DNA of 35,330 nt from Kitasatospora sp. SUK 42 (GTDB lineage: Bacteria; Actinomycetota; Actinomycetes; Streptomycetales; Streptomycetaceae): assembly GCF_015776785.2 (NCBI RefSeq), contig NZ_LFMD02000003.1, forward strand, positions 1,261,775 to 1,297,104, given 5' to 3'. Under the pieces are notes generated by a model that saw only the letters and a list, made by a program, of their open reading frames with translations, was not told the origin of the DNA and ran no database searches. The position numbers were made by a program, and so were the translations under genes. This document shows positions 19,938-28,902 of the stretch, one piece after another. How positions within the stretch are numbered: position 1 is the stretch's first letter; each line of letters starts with the position of its first letter.

Positions 19938-20696
19938 TCACCCTATTTCGAGGATCTTCTCCCGCATCGCGTACACCACGGCCTCCATCCTGGAGTGCAG
20001 CTGGAGCTTCTCCAGGATGTTGCGCACGTGGTTCTTCACGGTGTTCTCGCTGATGAACAGCTCCTTGGCGATCTCCCGGTTGTTCATCCCGGTCGCCACC
20101 AGCTTCAGCACCTCCAACTCCCGGTCGGTGAGCCGCGGTGCGGGCACCAGGTCCCGGTCGTCGGAGCGGCGCTGGATCATCGACTTGAACTCGGTGAGCA
20201 GCTTGGAGGCCATCGACGGGCTGATCTGCGACTGCCCGTCGGCGACCGCGCGGATCGCGGTGGCGACCTCGTCGGTGGAGATCTCCTTCAGCAGGTAGCC
20301 GGTGGCCCCCGCCTTGATCGCCTCGTAGAGGTCGGCCTCCTCGTCGCTTATCGTCAACATGATGATCTTGGTGCTGGGCGCCACGTCCTTGATCGCCGTG
20401 CAGGCCTCGATCCCGCTGCGGCGCGGCATCCGGACGTCCATCAGGATGATGTCGGGCAGCAGGTCGGCGGCCTTCAGCACGGCCTCGGCGCCGTCCCCCG
20501 CCTCGCCGACGACCTTGATGTCCTGCTCCTCCGCGAGCACGATCTCCAGCCCCCGGCGGAACAGCGCGTGGTCGTCCACCACCAGCACGCGGATCGGCTC
20601 ACCCCGGTGCGGCGCGTACGCGGGCTCCCCCTCCGGCCCCGGCGGCAGTCCGGCGACCGGCCCCGCAGCGGGCCCCAGCCCGAAGTGATCCCCCAT
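19938..20696 (-). CDS. Orphan NarL/LuxR-type response regulator
   Basis: A 252-residue two-domain regulator. After a Gly/Pro-rich N-terminal extension of about 33 residues comes the receiver domain, with acidic pocket DD at 41-42, phospho-acceptor Asp87 in ILMDVRMP, switch Thr in MLTISD and Lys in YLLKE. The output domain is a LuxR-type helix-turn-helix (LTDRELEVLKLVATGM, NREIAKELF, ENTVKNHVRNIL). The ATG at 20696 has a strong gggggaggag upstream. No histidine kinase gene adjoins it, so its partner is elsewhere or it is controlled another way. The position between hpf and secA is conserved among streptomycetes as far as I recall. Targets are unknown. Confidence 0.9.
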   Translation of the reverse strand: MGDHFGLGPAAGPVAGLPPGPEGEPAYAPHRGEPIRVLVVDDHALFRRGLEIVLAEEQDIKVVGEAGDGAEAVLKAADLLPDIILMDVRMPRRSGIEACTAIKDVAPSTKIIMLTISDEEADLYEAIKAGATGYLLKEISTDEVATAIRAVADGQSQISPSMASKLLTEFKSMIQRRSDDRDLVPAPRLTDRELEVLKLVATGMNNREIAKELFISENTVKNHVRNILEKLQLHSRMEAVVYAMREKILEIG

Positions 20697-20906
20697 CCGC
20701 TCCTCCCCCTTCGCGGGTCGTCGTGCGCCAATCATTCCACGCCCCGAAGCCGCCCCGGTCACCCTCCGGCGCCGATTCCCCCGCATCGGGTGACCCCTGC
20801 CCGCAGGACGCCCGAGCGCCGTTCGAACCCGCCCCACCCCTCACGCCCGACCCGGACGTCACAGCCGCTCCACGCACCCGCCCCACGCACCGGCCCCGGA
20901 ACGCCG

Positions 20907-20938
20907 GTGACCCCGGCGGCCACTGCCACCGGGGTCAC
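20907..20938 (-). terminator. Terminator of hpf
   Basis: A 10-bp stem gtgaccccgg (20907-20916) with 20929-20938, and a further ggc/gcc pair inside the loop; it begins 24 bases past the hpf stop. Confidence 0.65.
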
Positions 20939-20961
20939 TCCTCTCATCACTGCCGGGACGG

Positions 20962-21657
20962 TCAGTCCTCTCCGTCGACCCGCCCGATCGCGCCGCCCGC
21001 GCCACTGGCCACGCCTGCCGCCATGTCCGGCTGCACGTGGATGACGCCGTAGTGGTAGCCGTGTCGGCGGTAGACCACGCTCGGCAGGCCGCTGTCCTTC
21101 TCCACGAAGAGGTAGAAGTCGTGGCCGACCAGCTCCATCTCGTAGAGCGCCTGGTCCAGCGCCATGGGGGCGGCCGAGTGGGTCTTCTCGCGGACCACCA
21201 GCGGGCCCTCGCCCTCCACTTCCAGGGATCCCATCATGGTCTTGCGGACGGCCCCGTTGGCCTCGCCCTCCGTGGCGGTCGTCTCCGGCAGCGCGGCCAG
21301 GGCCGCCGTCGCCTCGGCGACGCTCATGGGGGTGCGGCCGTTGGCGCCGCCCTTGTGCACTCGACGCCGGTCCGCGGACTTGCGCAGCTGCGCGTCGAGC
21401 TTCGCCGAGGCCAGGTCGAGCGCCGCGTACGGGTCGCCGGCGGCGGCTTCGGCCCGGATCACCGGGCCTCGGGTACGGAGAGTGATCTCCACGCGGTCGG
21501 ACCGGTCGGCCTGCCGCGGGTTGTGCTCCTTGGACACCTCGACGTCGAGGCTGATCACCTTGCCGTCGAACTTCTGGACCTTCTCCAGCTTCTCGGCCAC
21601 GTGCTCGCGGAACCTCTTGGGCACCTCGGTCTTGCGGCCCTTGACGACGATGTCCAC
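20962..21657 (-). CDS. hpf: Ribosome hibernation-promoting factor, long form
   Basis: A 231-residue protein of the long HPF type, which both blocks the decoding site and dimerises ribosomes into inactive 100S particles during slow growth or stress. The N-terminal S30AE-like domain (MDIVVKGRKTEVPKRFREHV, then VEITLRTRGPVIRAEA and YAALDLASAKLDAQLRK) is followed by a linker of about 50 residues. The C-terminal dimerisation domain reads VVREKTHSAAPMALDQALYE, then GHDFYLFVEKDSG and VVYRRHGYHYGVI. It starts at a GTG (21657) with ggag nine bases upstream. It is probably induced by stress or stationary phase, but I could not find a matching stress-sigma promoter. Confidence 0.95.
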   Translation of the reverse strand: MDIVVKGRKTEVPKRFREHVAEKLEKVQKFDGKVISLDVEVSKEHNPRQADRSDRVEITLRTRGPVIRAEAAAGDPYAALDLASAKLDAQLRKSADRRRVHKGGANGRTPMSVAEATAALAALPETTATEGEANGAVRKTMMGSLEVEGEGPLVVREKTHSAAPMALDQALYEMELVGHDFYLFVEKDSGLPSVVYRRHGYHYGVIHVQPDMAAGVASGAGGAIGRVDGED

Positions 21658-22040
21658 GCAGAACTCCGATCCCTCGTGCTGACGCCGATCCGGGTGCTAC
21701 CGGACCGGACTGAGATCCAGCTGGACCAGCCCGTCCACTGCCGGCCCCCGCCCCCGCCGCCAGCGGCGGAAACGACTGGCCCCTCACCTCACTTCCTCCC
21801 CACCAGGGACTCTTGAAACCCCCTGGAGCCTTATCGAACACCTCACACGGGGTTTTCGCCTCCCCGGGCAAGAAGGTGGGTATGACCCGATATTGCGGTC
21901 GGGCGGTCAAGCTGGTGAACCCTGTCTACCCTCTCCCGGGTGAAGTATGGGTAAATACCTGGACAACGCCCCCCATACGGCGGATCCTTTGCTGACTCTC
22001 CGTGTCCGCCTCTCCATGTCTGCCGCCGCCAGGAGCAGCC
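21658..22040. other. Divergent intergenic region, hpf / comF
   Basis: 383 bases with no supportable gene and a local drop in GC between about 21810 and 21990. It contains a 6-bp dyad ccaggg/ccctgg (21803-21826). Three GGGTA-type elements are present (gggtat 21878, gggtaa 21949 on plus, gggtag 21932 on minus), but none has a matching stress-sigma -35 at 14-16 bases. A ttgacc on the minus strand (21910-21905) could be a -35 for hpf, without a clear -10. Confidence 0.5.
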
Positions 22041-22778
22041 GTGCCGCCGTCCCCCTCCGCCGCTCCTCCGCCCTCCCCCAGGAGGGCGCTCGGCCACGCG
22101 CTGGCCGGACTGCTGGACGTCCTGCTCCCCGTGGACTGCGCGGGCTGCGGCGCCGAACGCACCCAGCTCTGCCCGGCCTGTCGGCACGCCCTGGCCACCG
22201 CCCGTCCCGGACCCACCGTGCTGCCCTGGGCGCATGCCGCCGCCCCGTACGCCGGCCCGGTCCGGCAGCTGCTGCTCGCGCACAAGGAGCGCGGCGCGCT
22301 GCGGCTGGCCGGGCCGCTCGGCGAGGCGCTCGGACGGGCGGTGCGCTCCGCACTGGGGGCCCGCGCCGGGGCCGCGCCGCTGCTGCTGGTCCCGATGCCC
22401 TCGGCCCGGGCGGCGGTCCGCGCCCGCGGCCACGATCCGACGCTGCGGCTGGCCGGGGCCGCCGCCCGCTCGCTGCGCCGGGCCGGCCTGGACGCCCGGG
22501 CCACGCCGCTGCTGCGGCACGCCCGTCCGGTCGCCGACCAGGCCGGGCTGACCGCGGCCGAGCGGCGGCGCAACCTGCGCGGCGCGCTGACCGTCCTGCC
22601 GCGCGCCCGGCACGGCCTGGCCGACCGTCAGCCGGTGCTGGTGGACGACCTGGTGACCACCGGTGCGAGCCTGGCCGAGGCCGCCCGGGCGCTGGCCGCC
22701 GCCGGACTGACCGCCAGGGCCGCCGCCACCGTCGCGGCCACCGAGGTGCACCCGACCGGGGTGCGCCCGGAGGGCTGA
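22041..22778 (+). CDS. ComF family protein (phosphoribosyltransferase-like)
   Basis: A 245-residue protein with an N-terminal zinc ribbon (CAGC at 33-36, CPAC at 44-47) and a phosphoribosyltransferase fold ending in the PRPP-binding signature VLVDDLVTTGAS (about 199-210). It belongs to the ComFC/GntX family, in some bacteria needed for DNA uptake and integration; in actinobacteria its role is unclear. I chose the GTG at 22041 because aggag lies five bases before it. An upstream GTG at 22002 would add a poor-quality extension. Its neighbour relations with hpf, lpqB and mtrAB match the M. tuberculosis Rv3241c-Rv3246c block. Confidence 0.87.
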   Translation: MPPSPSAAPPPSPRRALGHALAGLLDVLLPVDCAGCGAERTQLCPACRHALATARPGPTVLPWAHAAAPYAGPVRQLLLAHKERGALRLAGPLGEALGRAVRSALGARAGAAPLLLVPMPSARAAVRARGHDPTLRLAGAAARSLRRAGLDARATPLLRHARPVADQAGLTAAERRRNLRGALTVLPRARHGLADRQPVLVDDLVTTGASLAEAARALAAAGLTARAAATVAATEVHPTGVRPEG

Positions 22779-22780
22779 GC

Positions 22781-22797
22781 GGCCCGGCACCCGGGCC
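22781..22797. terminator. Small hairpin between convergent comF and lpqB
   Basis: A 7-bp stem ggcccgg/ccgggcc (22781-22787, 22791-22797) with a 3-base loop, three bases past the comF stop. It is weak compared with the other terminators in the window. Confidence 0.4.
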
Positions 22798-22824
22798 CCT
22801 GACACCCCCGCACCCGGCGGCGCG

Positions 22825-24696
22825 TCAGCCCACGTAGAAGAAGGACCGGACCTTGTCGACGAACTGGGCTTCCCGCCACTGGTTGTTGACCAGCCGGTAG
22901 ACCCGGCCGTCGGCCATCATCGCGAGCACCGGCGGCGACGGGGTCAGGGTGTCCCCCCGGGACTCCGGGGCCGAGATGGCCCCGATGCTGTCCCCGCCCT
23001 GCAGTTGACTGTCCGTGCTCTGCGAGCCGTCGGTGCTGATGTAGTACAGCTGCGGGGTCCGGTCGGCCTCCTTGCCGAGCACCAGCAGCTGGTCGGCCTC
23101 CGCCCAGGTCACCGAGGTGACCTCAGTGAGCGAGGGGGCCGCCCGGCGCAGCGAGGTGATCTTCACGGTCGGCGCCTCCGGGGTGCCGCCGTGCACGACC
23201 AGTCCGAACATCAGCGAGGTGGTGCCCAGGCCCGGGGTCTTGACCACCAGGGCGGCCCGGGCGCCGTCCGAGGAGATCTTCAGCCCCTGCACGGTCTGCC
23301 CGGTCAGCCCCTCGACCGGCACGGTGTACGCCTTGTTGCCGCGCACCGTGACCACCCGCTGGGCCTGCGGGTTGCGGTCCACCACCCAGAGGTCGCCGCG
23401 GCCGTCCCAGCTGGGCGAGGCGAGGCCGTTGTCCTTGTCGGCGGTCTTCCCCGGGGAGCTGAGCACCGGCTCGGGCATCGCCACCGTGCTGTCCTGCAGC
23501 GGCACCGAGTAGAGCTGGTGGGCGTCCGCGCTGATCACGGCGGCCCGCAGGCCGTCCCGGCTGATCGCGATGACGCCCTGCTGGGCCGCGCCGCCCGGCT
23601 GCGGCTTGCCGAGCACGCCGTGCACCGGGTCGCCGGTACGGGCGTCGTCGGTCACCATCAGGGCGCCGTTGTCGGCCCGCTGGTAGTACAGCTGCACCGG
23701 CATCGGCCCGGACAGCGCGCCCGGCCCGGTGGCCGGCACGTCGGTGCGGCTGGCCGTGCAGGAGCCGCGCGGGCCCTTCAGCTCCAGCCGCTCGACCTGC
23801 CCCTTGCCCTGGTCGGCGAGGGTGTAGAAGAGCTGGGACGCCATCCGGCGGCAGGCCATCGGCTCGCCGAGGTCCGTCCCGCCGAGCTGCACGTGGGCGA
23901 CCCGGCTGTCGTCGATGACGACCTTGTCGACCGTGGTGCCGGCCGGGAACGCCGTGCGGACCACCGGCGAGAGCCAGGTCGAGGGCCCGGCCACGAGCGC
24001 CCTGGCGGCCGAGGTCAGCGGGTCTATCCGGCGGCGCAGGTAGATCGGGTCGGCGATCAGCACCTCCTGGCCGGTGTTCCCGGTCGGGGCGGCGGACGGG
24101 TCCGGGGCGGTGTAGAAGAACCGCTCGACCTGCCGGAAGCTGTTCCGGAAGTTGGTCTGGTTCATGATCACGCCGGGCGGCAGCCGGTCGATCCGCCACT
24201 CGCCGTCCTTCTCCCGGACGAGGGTGAAGTCCGACGCGACGTTGTTGTTCTGCCCGGCGACCGGCAGGTACGAGTGCTTCTCGTCGACCGTGGCGACCAT
24301 CTGCCCGGTCACCGTCGCGGAGGCCGTGGTCGCGGTGTCGGAGACGTCCTGGCCGGCCTTGATGGTCGTGGCGGCGAGCACCTGGATGCCGGCGTCCGGG
24401 TTCCAGGTCGCCGCGGCGTTCTCGGTGAGGTACTTGCGCGCGGTCTCGTACCCCTCGTCGGCCGTCACCGCGTCCAGGAAGCCGGTCACCAGCTCCCCGG
24501 GCTTGGCGCCCTTGCCGGGCGCCATCGGGTAGACCCTGGCCTGCAGGTTCTTGTCGGCCGACCCCTGGGACAGCTCCACCCTGGTGATGCCGCCGGAGTC
24601 CGGCATGGCCGCACAGCCGCTCGCCACCAGGGCGCCGAGCACCGTGCCGGCCACCGCGACCAGCCGCGGCTCAGTCCTGCTGCTCGTCCTTCGCAC
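22825..24696 (-). CDS. lpqB: Lipoprotein LpqB, MtrAB accessory protein
   Basis: A 623-residue exported lipoprotein with a short basic start, a hydrophobic stretch and lipobox VASGC (Cys28). It carries a GerMN-type sensor domain in the first half (EVLIADPIYLRRRIDPLTSAARALVAGPS) and a C-terminal beta-propeller-like region (ISRDGLRAAVISAD, SPSWDGRGDLWVVDRNP, ISSDGARAALVVK). LpqB associates with the extracellular part of sensor kinase MtrB and influences MtrA output in mycobacteria. I chose the GTG at 24696, with ggaggggtc upstream, over an ATG at 24723. This start overlaps the mtrB 3' end by 26 bases, indicating coupled expression of mtrA-mtrB-lpqB. Confidence 0.93.
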   Translation of the reverse strand: MRRTSSRTEPRLVAVAGTVLGALVASGCAAMPDSGGITRVELSQGSADKNLQARVYPMAPGKGAKPGELVTGFLDAVTADEGYETARKYLTENAAATWNPDAGIQVLAATTIKAGQDVSDTATTASATVTGQMVATVDEKHSYLPVAGQNNNVASDFTLVREKDGEWRIDRLPPGVIMNQTNFRNSFRQVERFFYTAPDPSAAPTGNTGQEVLIADPIYLRRRIDPLTSAARALVAGPSTWLSPVVRTAFPAGTTVDKVVIDDSRVAHVQLGGTDLGEPMACRRMASQLFYTLADQGKGQVERLELKGPRGSCTASRTDVPATGPGALSGPMPVQLYYQRADNGALMVTDDARTGDPVHGVLGKPQPGGAAQQGVIAISRDGLRAAVISADAHQLYSVPLQDSTVAMPEPVLSSPGKTADKDNGLASPSWDGRGDLWVVDRNPQAQRVVTVRGNKAYTVPVEGLTGQTVQGLKISSDGARAALVVKTPGLGTTSLMFGLVVHGGTPEAPTVKITSLRRAAPSLTEVTSVTWAEADQLLVLGKEADRTPQLYYISTDGSQSTDSQLQGGDSIGAISAPESRGDTLTPSPPVLAMMADGRVYRLVNNQWREAQFVDKVRSFFYVG

Positions 24697-26776
24697 GCTG
24701 CGACCCCTCCAGGTCCGTCCCACCCGTCGCGTACGGCTCCGCCGTCCGCTGTGCCACCGACGGCCGTCCGGGCGTCGGGTCCACCATGACCTGGGCGCCG
24801 GTGGCGCCGTAGCCGGCCCCCGCCGTCCGCACGTCCGAGGGGTCCGAGCGCGGCCCCTCGGGCATCCGGGTCCGGCCCAGCCCGGGGCCGATGTTCAGCA
24901 CCCCGCCGAGTCCACTGCCCAGTCCGTTGCCGGATCCCTCCGGCGTCTCGGTCTGCTCCTCGGCGGCGGTCAGCGCCGTGGAGCCGGTCGGGGCGATCGC
25001 CCGCCGGTACGGCGCACCGTACGTGCCCAGGCCCCGGTTGTTGCGGGAGTCCTCCGGCTCCAGCCGGAACGGCGCCCGGTTGATCTCGCCGCCGCGGGTG
25101 CGCGGCAGAGTGAGCCGGAAGTGCGAGCCGCCGCCGGGCTCGCCCCAGGCCTGGAGCCAGCCGCCGTGCAGATGGGCGTCCTCGACCGCGATGGACAGTC
25201 CCAGGCCGGTGCCGCCGGTGGTGCGCACCCGGGACGGGTCGGCCCGCCAGAAGCGGTGGAACACCCGGGAGGCCTCGCCCGGCTTGAGGCCGATGCCGTA
25301 GTCGCGCACGCCGACCGCGACCGCGCCGTCGGCCGAGCCCAGCCGGACCACCACGTCACGGCCCTCGCCGTGCTCCAGCGCATTGACCACCAGGTTGCGC
25401 AGGATGCGCTCGATCCGGCGGGAGTCCACCTCGGCGACCACCGGCTCGCCGTCGCCGCGGATGATGACCGCGCTGCCCTTGGCCTGGGCCAGCGGGTCGG
25501 CGGACTCCACCACCCGGGCGACGATGTCGCGCAGGTCGACCGGCTCGGCGTCCAGGATCGCGGCGCCGGCGTCGAAGCGGCTGATCTCCAGCAGGTCGGC
25601 CAGCAGCGACTCGAAGCGGTCCAGCTGGCCCTGCAGCAGTTCGGCCGAGCGGGCCGCCATCGGGTCCAGGTCCTCGCGGCTGTCGTAGATCAGGTCGGCG
25701 GCCATCCGGACCGTGGTCAGCGGGGTGCGCAGCTCGTGCGAGACGTCCGAGACGAACCGCCGCTGCACCCGGGACAGCTCCTCCAGCTGGCGGATCTGCG
25801 CCTGGAGGGCGTTGGCCATCCGGTTGAACGACTCCCCGAGGCGGGCGATGTCGTCCGTCCCGGTCACCTTCATCCGCTCTTCCAGGTGCCCGTCGGCGAG
25901 CCGCTCGGAGATGCCCGCGGCCATCCGCACCGGGGTGACCACCTGGCGCACCACGACCCAGGCGATGGCACCCATCAGGATCACCACGAACACGCCGGCG
26001 GTGGCCAGGGTCCCGGTGATCAGGTTGAGGGTGTCGGTCTCCTGGCCGAAGGAGAACACGTAGAACAGCTGGTAGCTGGTGTCGGCCGGACCGACGAACT
26101 GCATGCCGAGGGCCAGGCCGGGCTCGCTCTTGCCGCCGCCCTCGGGCGAGCGGTGGATCCTGGTCGGCTGGTCGAACATCTGGCCGGGCTCGTCGTAGAG
26201 CCTGGCCCGCAGGCTGTCCGGGACGCTGCTGGGCTGGATGTCGCCCGAGTAGCGCGGCGCGAAGCCGGCCGTGTCCGGGACGACGGCACCGGTGCCGGGG
26301 GCCATCGCGATCACCGAGTAGACCGTCTGCCCGCTCGCGGCCAGGTCGTTGACCTGCCGCAGCAGCCAGGTGCCGGTCTCGGCGGTGGTCGGGTCCGCGT
26401 TGGCCCGCAGGTTCTGGTCCCGGGCCTCGTCGATCTTCTTCTGCTCGACCTGGAAGCCGATCCGGGCCTGGGCCCGGGCGGCGTCCAACTTGGTCTGGAG
26501 CAGGCCGGTGCGCACCTGCGCCATCACGACCACGCCCAGCACCAGGACCACCGCGATGGACAGCAGCAGGGACACCGCGATCACACGCACCTGGATCGAG
26601 CGGTGGTACAGCGCGGCCACCCGGTGCGCGGGACGACGGAACTGACGCTTCAGCAGGGCGATCACTCCGGACGGGCCGCGACGGCGGCGGGTGGTCGAAC
26701 TCAACACGTCCCCGCGCACGGCCTCCGCCCCGTCGGTCGCGGTACCCGACGGGGTGTCCTCGGCCCGCTCCGTCAC
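24671..26776 (-). CDS. mtrB: Sensor histidine kinase MtrB
   Basis: A kinase of about 701 residues and partner of MtrA. It has a basic cytoplasmic N-terminus, TM1 at about 64-86, an extracellular sensor of about 160 residues, TM2 (about 247-270), a HAMP linker (VVRQVVTPVRMAAGISERLADG), a HisKA box with phospho-His near 347 (FVSDVSHELRTPLT), and the ATPase domain with NLVVNALEHGEG, DYGIGL and GGTGLGLSIA. A tail of about 140 residues rich in Gly, Pro, Thr and Glu follows the kinase core. I chose the GTG at 26776, one base after the mtrA stop; a GTG at 26809 inside mtrA is possible. It senses cell-envelope or division state and controls MtrA phosphorylation. Confidence 0.93.
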   Translation of the reverse strand: MTERAEDTPSGTATDGAEAVRGDVLSSTTRRRRGPSGVIALLKRQFRRPAHRVAALYHRSIQVRVIAVSLLLSIAVVLVLGVVVMAQVRTGLLQTKLDAARAQARIGFQVEQKKIDEARDQNLRANADPTTAETGTWLLRQVNDLAASGQTVYSVIAMAPGTGAVVPDTAGFAPRYSGDIQPSSVPDSLRARLYDEPGQMFDQPTRIHRSPEGGGKSEPGLALGMQFVGPADTSYQLFYVFSFGQETDTLNLITGTLATAGVFVVILMGAIAWVVVRQVVTPVRMAAGISERLADGHLEERMKVTGTDDIARLGESFNRMANALQAQIRQLEELSRVQRRFVSDVSHELRTPLTTVRMAADLIYDSREDLDPMAARSAELLQGQLDRFESLLADLLEISRFDAGAAILDAEPVDLRDIVARVVESADPLAQAKGSAVIIRGDGEPVVAEVDSRRIERILRNLVVNALEHGEGRDVVVRLGSADGAVAVGVRDYGIGLKPGEASRVFHRFWRADPSRVRTTGGTGLGLSIAVEDAHLHGGWLQAWGEPGGGSHFRLTLPRTRGGEINRAPFRLEPEDSRNNRGLGTYGAPYRRAIAPTGSTALTAAEEQTETPEGSGNGLGSGLGGVLNIGPGLGRTRMPEGPRSDPSDVRTAGAGYGATGAQVMVDPTPGRPSVAQRTAEPYATGGTDLEGSQRAKDEQQD

Positions 26777-26777
26777 G

Positions 26778-27455
26778 TCAGCTGGGTCCGGCCTTGTAGC
26801 CGACGCCACGGACGGTCACCACGATCTCGGGGCGCTCCGGGTCCTTCTCGATCTTCGAACGCAGCCGCTGCACATGGACGTTGACCAGGCGGGTGTCCGC
26901 CGCGTGGCGGTAGCCCCAGACCTGCTCCAGCAGCACCTCGCGGGTGAACACCTGCCAGGGCTTGCGGGCCAGCGCGACCAGCAGGTCGAACTCCAGCGGC
27001 GTCAGCGGGATGCTGCGGCCGTCCCGCTTCACCGAGTGGCCGGCCACGTCGATCACCAGGTCACCGATGGTCAGCTGCTCGGGCGTCGGCTCCTCGGCGC
27101 GGCGCAGCCGGGCGCGCACCCGGGCCACCAGCTCCTTGGGCTTGAACGGCTTGGTGACGTAGTCGTCGGCGCCGGACTCCAGCCCCACCACGACGTCGAC
27201 CGTGTCGGTCTTCGCGGTCAGCATGACGATCGGAACGCCGGACTCCGCCCGGATCTGCCGGCAGACGTCGATGCCGTCCCGGCCCGGCAGCATCAGGTCG
27301 AGCAGGACCAGGTCAGGCTTGGACTCCCGGAACGCTGCTAGCGCCCTGTCCCCATCCGCGACGAAAAACGGCTCAAAACCCTCACCCCGCAGCACGATGC
27401 CGAGCATCTCGGCCAGTGCGGAGTCGTCATCAACGACGAGGACGCGTCCCTTCAT
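26778..27455 (-). CDS. mtrA: Response regulator MtrA
   Basis: A 225-residue OmpR/PhoB-type regulator. The receiver has DDD at 9-11, phospho-Asp53 in LVLLDLMLPG, Thr80 and Lys102 (VTKPFKPKEL). The winged-helix output domain (LTPLEFDLLVALARKP, WGYRHAADTRLVNVHVQRLR) is almost invariant in the family. In streptomycetes MtrA represses many developmental and antibiotic genes during vegetative growth, and in actinobacteria generally it links the envelope with the cell cycle. The ATG at 27455 has only a weak gagaag upstream. First gene of the mtrA-mtrB-lpqB operon. Confidence 0.97.
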   Translation of the reverse strand: MKGRVLVVDDDSALAEMLGIVLRGEGFEPFFVADGDRALAAFRESKPDLVLLDLMLPGRDGIDVCRQIRAESGVPIVMLTAKTDTVDVVVGLESGADDYVTKPFKPKELVARVRARLRRAEEPTPEQLTIGDLVIDVAGHSVKRDGRSIPLTPLEFDLLVALARKPWQVFTREVLLEQVWGYRHAADTRLVNVHVQRLRSKIEKDPERPEIVVTVRGVGYKAGPS

Positions 27456-27477
27456 GGGTCCATCTTCTCATTACCGG

Positions 27478-27505
27478 ATTGTGACCTGCCGCACAGCAGT
27501 GCCAA
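27478..27505 (-). promoter_or_regulatory. Candidate mtrA promoter
   Basis: On the minus strand, ttggca (27505-27500) and cacaat (27483-27478) are separated by 16 bases. They match the housekeeping consensus at 5 and 4 of 6 positions. Transcription would start about 15 bases before the mtrA ATG. No clear MtrA-binding repeats are visible nearby. Confidence 0.4.
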
Positions 27506-27742
27506 TGCTCCACAACGGCCAACTCCCCCACCGGCTAATTCCGGCCATACCGGGCGAATAGACCCCGTCGGAGCGTCTCCGAACCGTCCGGAAACCGCCG
27601 TCCGACCCCCTGGGCGGTCCCGTTGCCGATCAGCAACCGGATCCCCCTGGGGCCTCTCCGGGCCCCATGGCACGATGGGCGCTGCGCGCGGGCGAAAGAT
27701 CCGCCCGGAGCCGCACCCGTGACGCCCCTCCGAGGAGCAGTG

Positions 27743-28897
27743 ATGACCGACACCCCGGGCTGGGCCTCGCCCGGCTCGTCCGAGCCACCCCGCGACGACG
27801 CCCGGCCCCCGGCCGACGCGCCCGCCGCCGTGCCCGGGCCGTCGGCACCTCCTCAGGCCGCCCCCGCCTGGGGCGCCCAGTACGGGCGGCCGAACCAGGG
27901 CGGTCGCACGCCCGGCGGCCACGACCCGTACGGCTGGGGCGCCCAGCGCAGCCCCAGGCCCGGCGTCATCCCGCTGCGCCCGCTCAGCGTCGGCGAACTG
28001 CTCGACGGGGCCGTCACCACCGTCCGCCGGCACTGGCGCACCGCGCTCACCCTCTCGCTCGGCATCGCCGTCATCGACCAGGCCGGCGCGATCGCCGCCG
28101 CGATGCTGGTCAACGGCCCGTCCAGCCCTACCACCGACCTCATCACCCTGCTCGCCCGCACCCCGCTGATGCTGCTGCTCGACGCGTTCGCCGTCGCACT
28201 GCTCACCGTGGTGGTCAGCCGCGCCGTCCTCGGCCGGCCGGTGACCGCCGGGGAGGCCTGGCGCGACGCCCGCCCGCGGCTGCTGCAGCTGCTCGGCCTC
28301 ACCGCGCTCACCACCCTGATGAGCGCCGGCGTGGTCCTGCTCGGCTTCACCCCGCTGCTCGGCTACAGCGCCGGAGGCGCCGGCTCGCCCGGGACCACCG
28401 CCCTGCTGTTCCTCGTCGGCTTCCTGACCGTCCCGGTCGCCGCCTGGCTGCTGATCCGCTACAGCCTGGCCGCCCCCGCGCTGATGCTGGAGAAGCAGGG
28501 CGTGCTGACGGCACTGTCGCGCTCGCGGCGACTGGTGCGCGGCTCGTGGTTCCGGATCTGCGGCATCGTCCTGCTGAGCCAGGTGCTGTCGGGGATCCTC
28601 GCCATGGTGCTGCTCATCCCGTTCCGGTTCGTCGGCCTGGTCCTCGGCTTCGGCAGCATCGACCGCCTCGACGAGAGCCACCAGACCGTCGGCATGCTGG
28701 TCCTGACCGCGATCGCCGGGATCATCGCCTCCGCGCTCTCCACGCCGTTCATGGCCGCGGTCGGCGTACTGGTCTACATCGACCAGCGGATCCGCCGCGA
28801 GGCCCTGGACATCGAGCTCGCCCGCGCCGCCGGACTGTCCGAGCAGGACGGCACCGGCTGGAACGGCCAGGCCGACCAGACCTCCGCGAGGCGCTGA
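27743..28897 (+). CDS. Multi-pass membrane protein, glycerophosphodiesterase-membrane-domain-like
   Basis: A 384-residue protein. The first 75 residues are a Pro/Gly/Ala-rich cytoplasmic segment. VIPLRPLSVGELLDGAVTTVRRHWRTAL then leads into about six hydrophobic helices (for example LMLLLDAFAVALLTVVVSRAVL, TALLFLVGFLTVPVAAWLLI, GIVLLSQVLSGILAMVLLIPF). The RPLSxGELLDxA entry and the overall pattern resemble the membrane domain seen in some glycerophosphodiester phosphodiesterases, but the catalytic domain is absent. The ATG at 27743 has gaggag six bases upstream. It is first in a plus-strand operon with DUF4129, DUF4350, moxR and DUF58 genes. Function is unknown; membrane anchoring or transport for the module is an inference. 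Confidence 0.82.
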   Translation: MTDTPGWASPGSSEPPRDDARPPADAPAAVPGPSAPPQAAPAWGAQYGRPNQGGRTPGGHDPYGWGAQRSPRPGVIPLRPLSVGELLDGAVTTVRRHWRTALTLSLGIAVIDQAGAIAAAMLVNGPSSPTTDLITLLARTPLMLLLDAFAVALLTVVVSRAVLGRPVTAGEAWRDARPRLLQLLGLTALTTLMSAGVVLLGFTPLLGYSAGGAGSPGTTALLFLVGFLTVPVAAWLLIRYSLAAPALMLEKQGVLTALSRSRRLVRGSWFRICGIVLLSQVLSGILAMVLLIPFRFVGLVLGFGSIDRLDESHQTVGMLVLTAIAGIIASALSTPFMAAVGVLVYIDQRIRREALDIELARAAGLSEQDGTGWNGQADQTSARR

Positions 28898-28902
28898 GCC
28901 GG

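Noticed and set aside
21658..22040. Stress-sigma promoters suggested by GGGTA elements
   Set aside because: No GTTT-like -35 lies at the required 14-16 base spacing on either strand.
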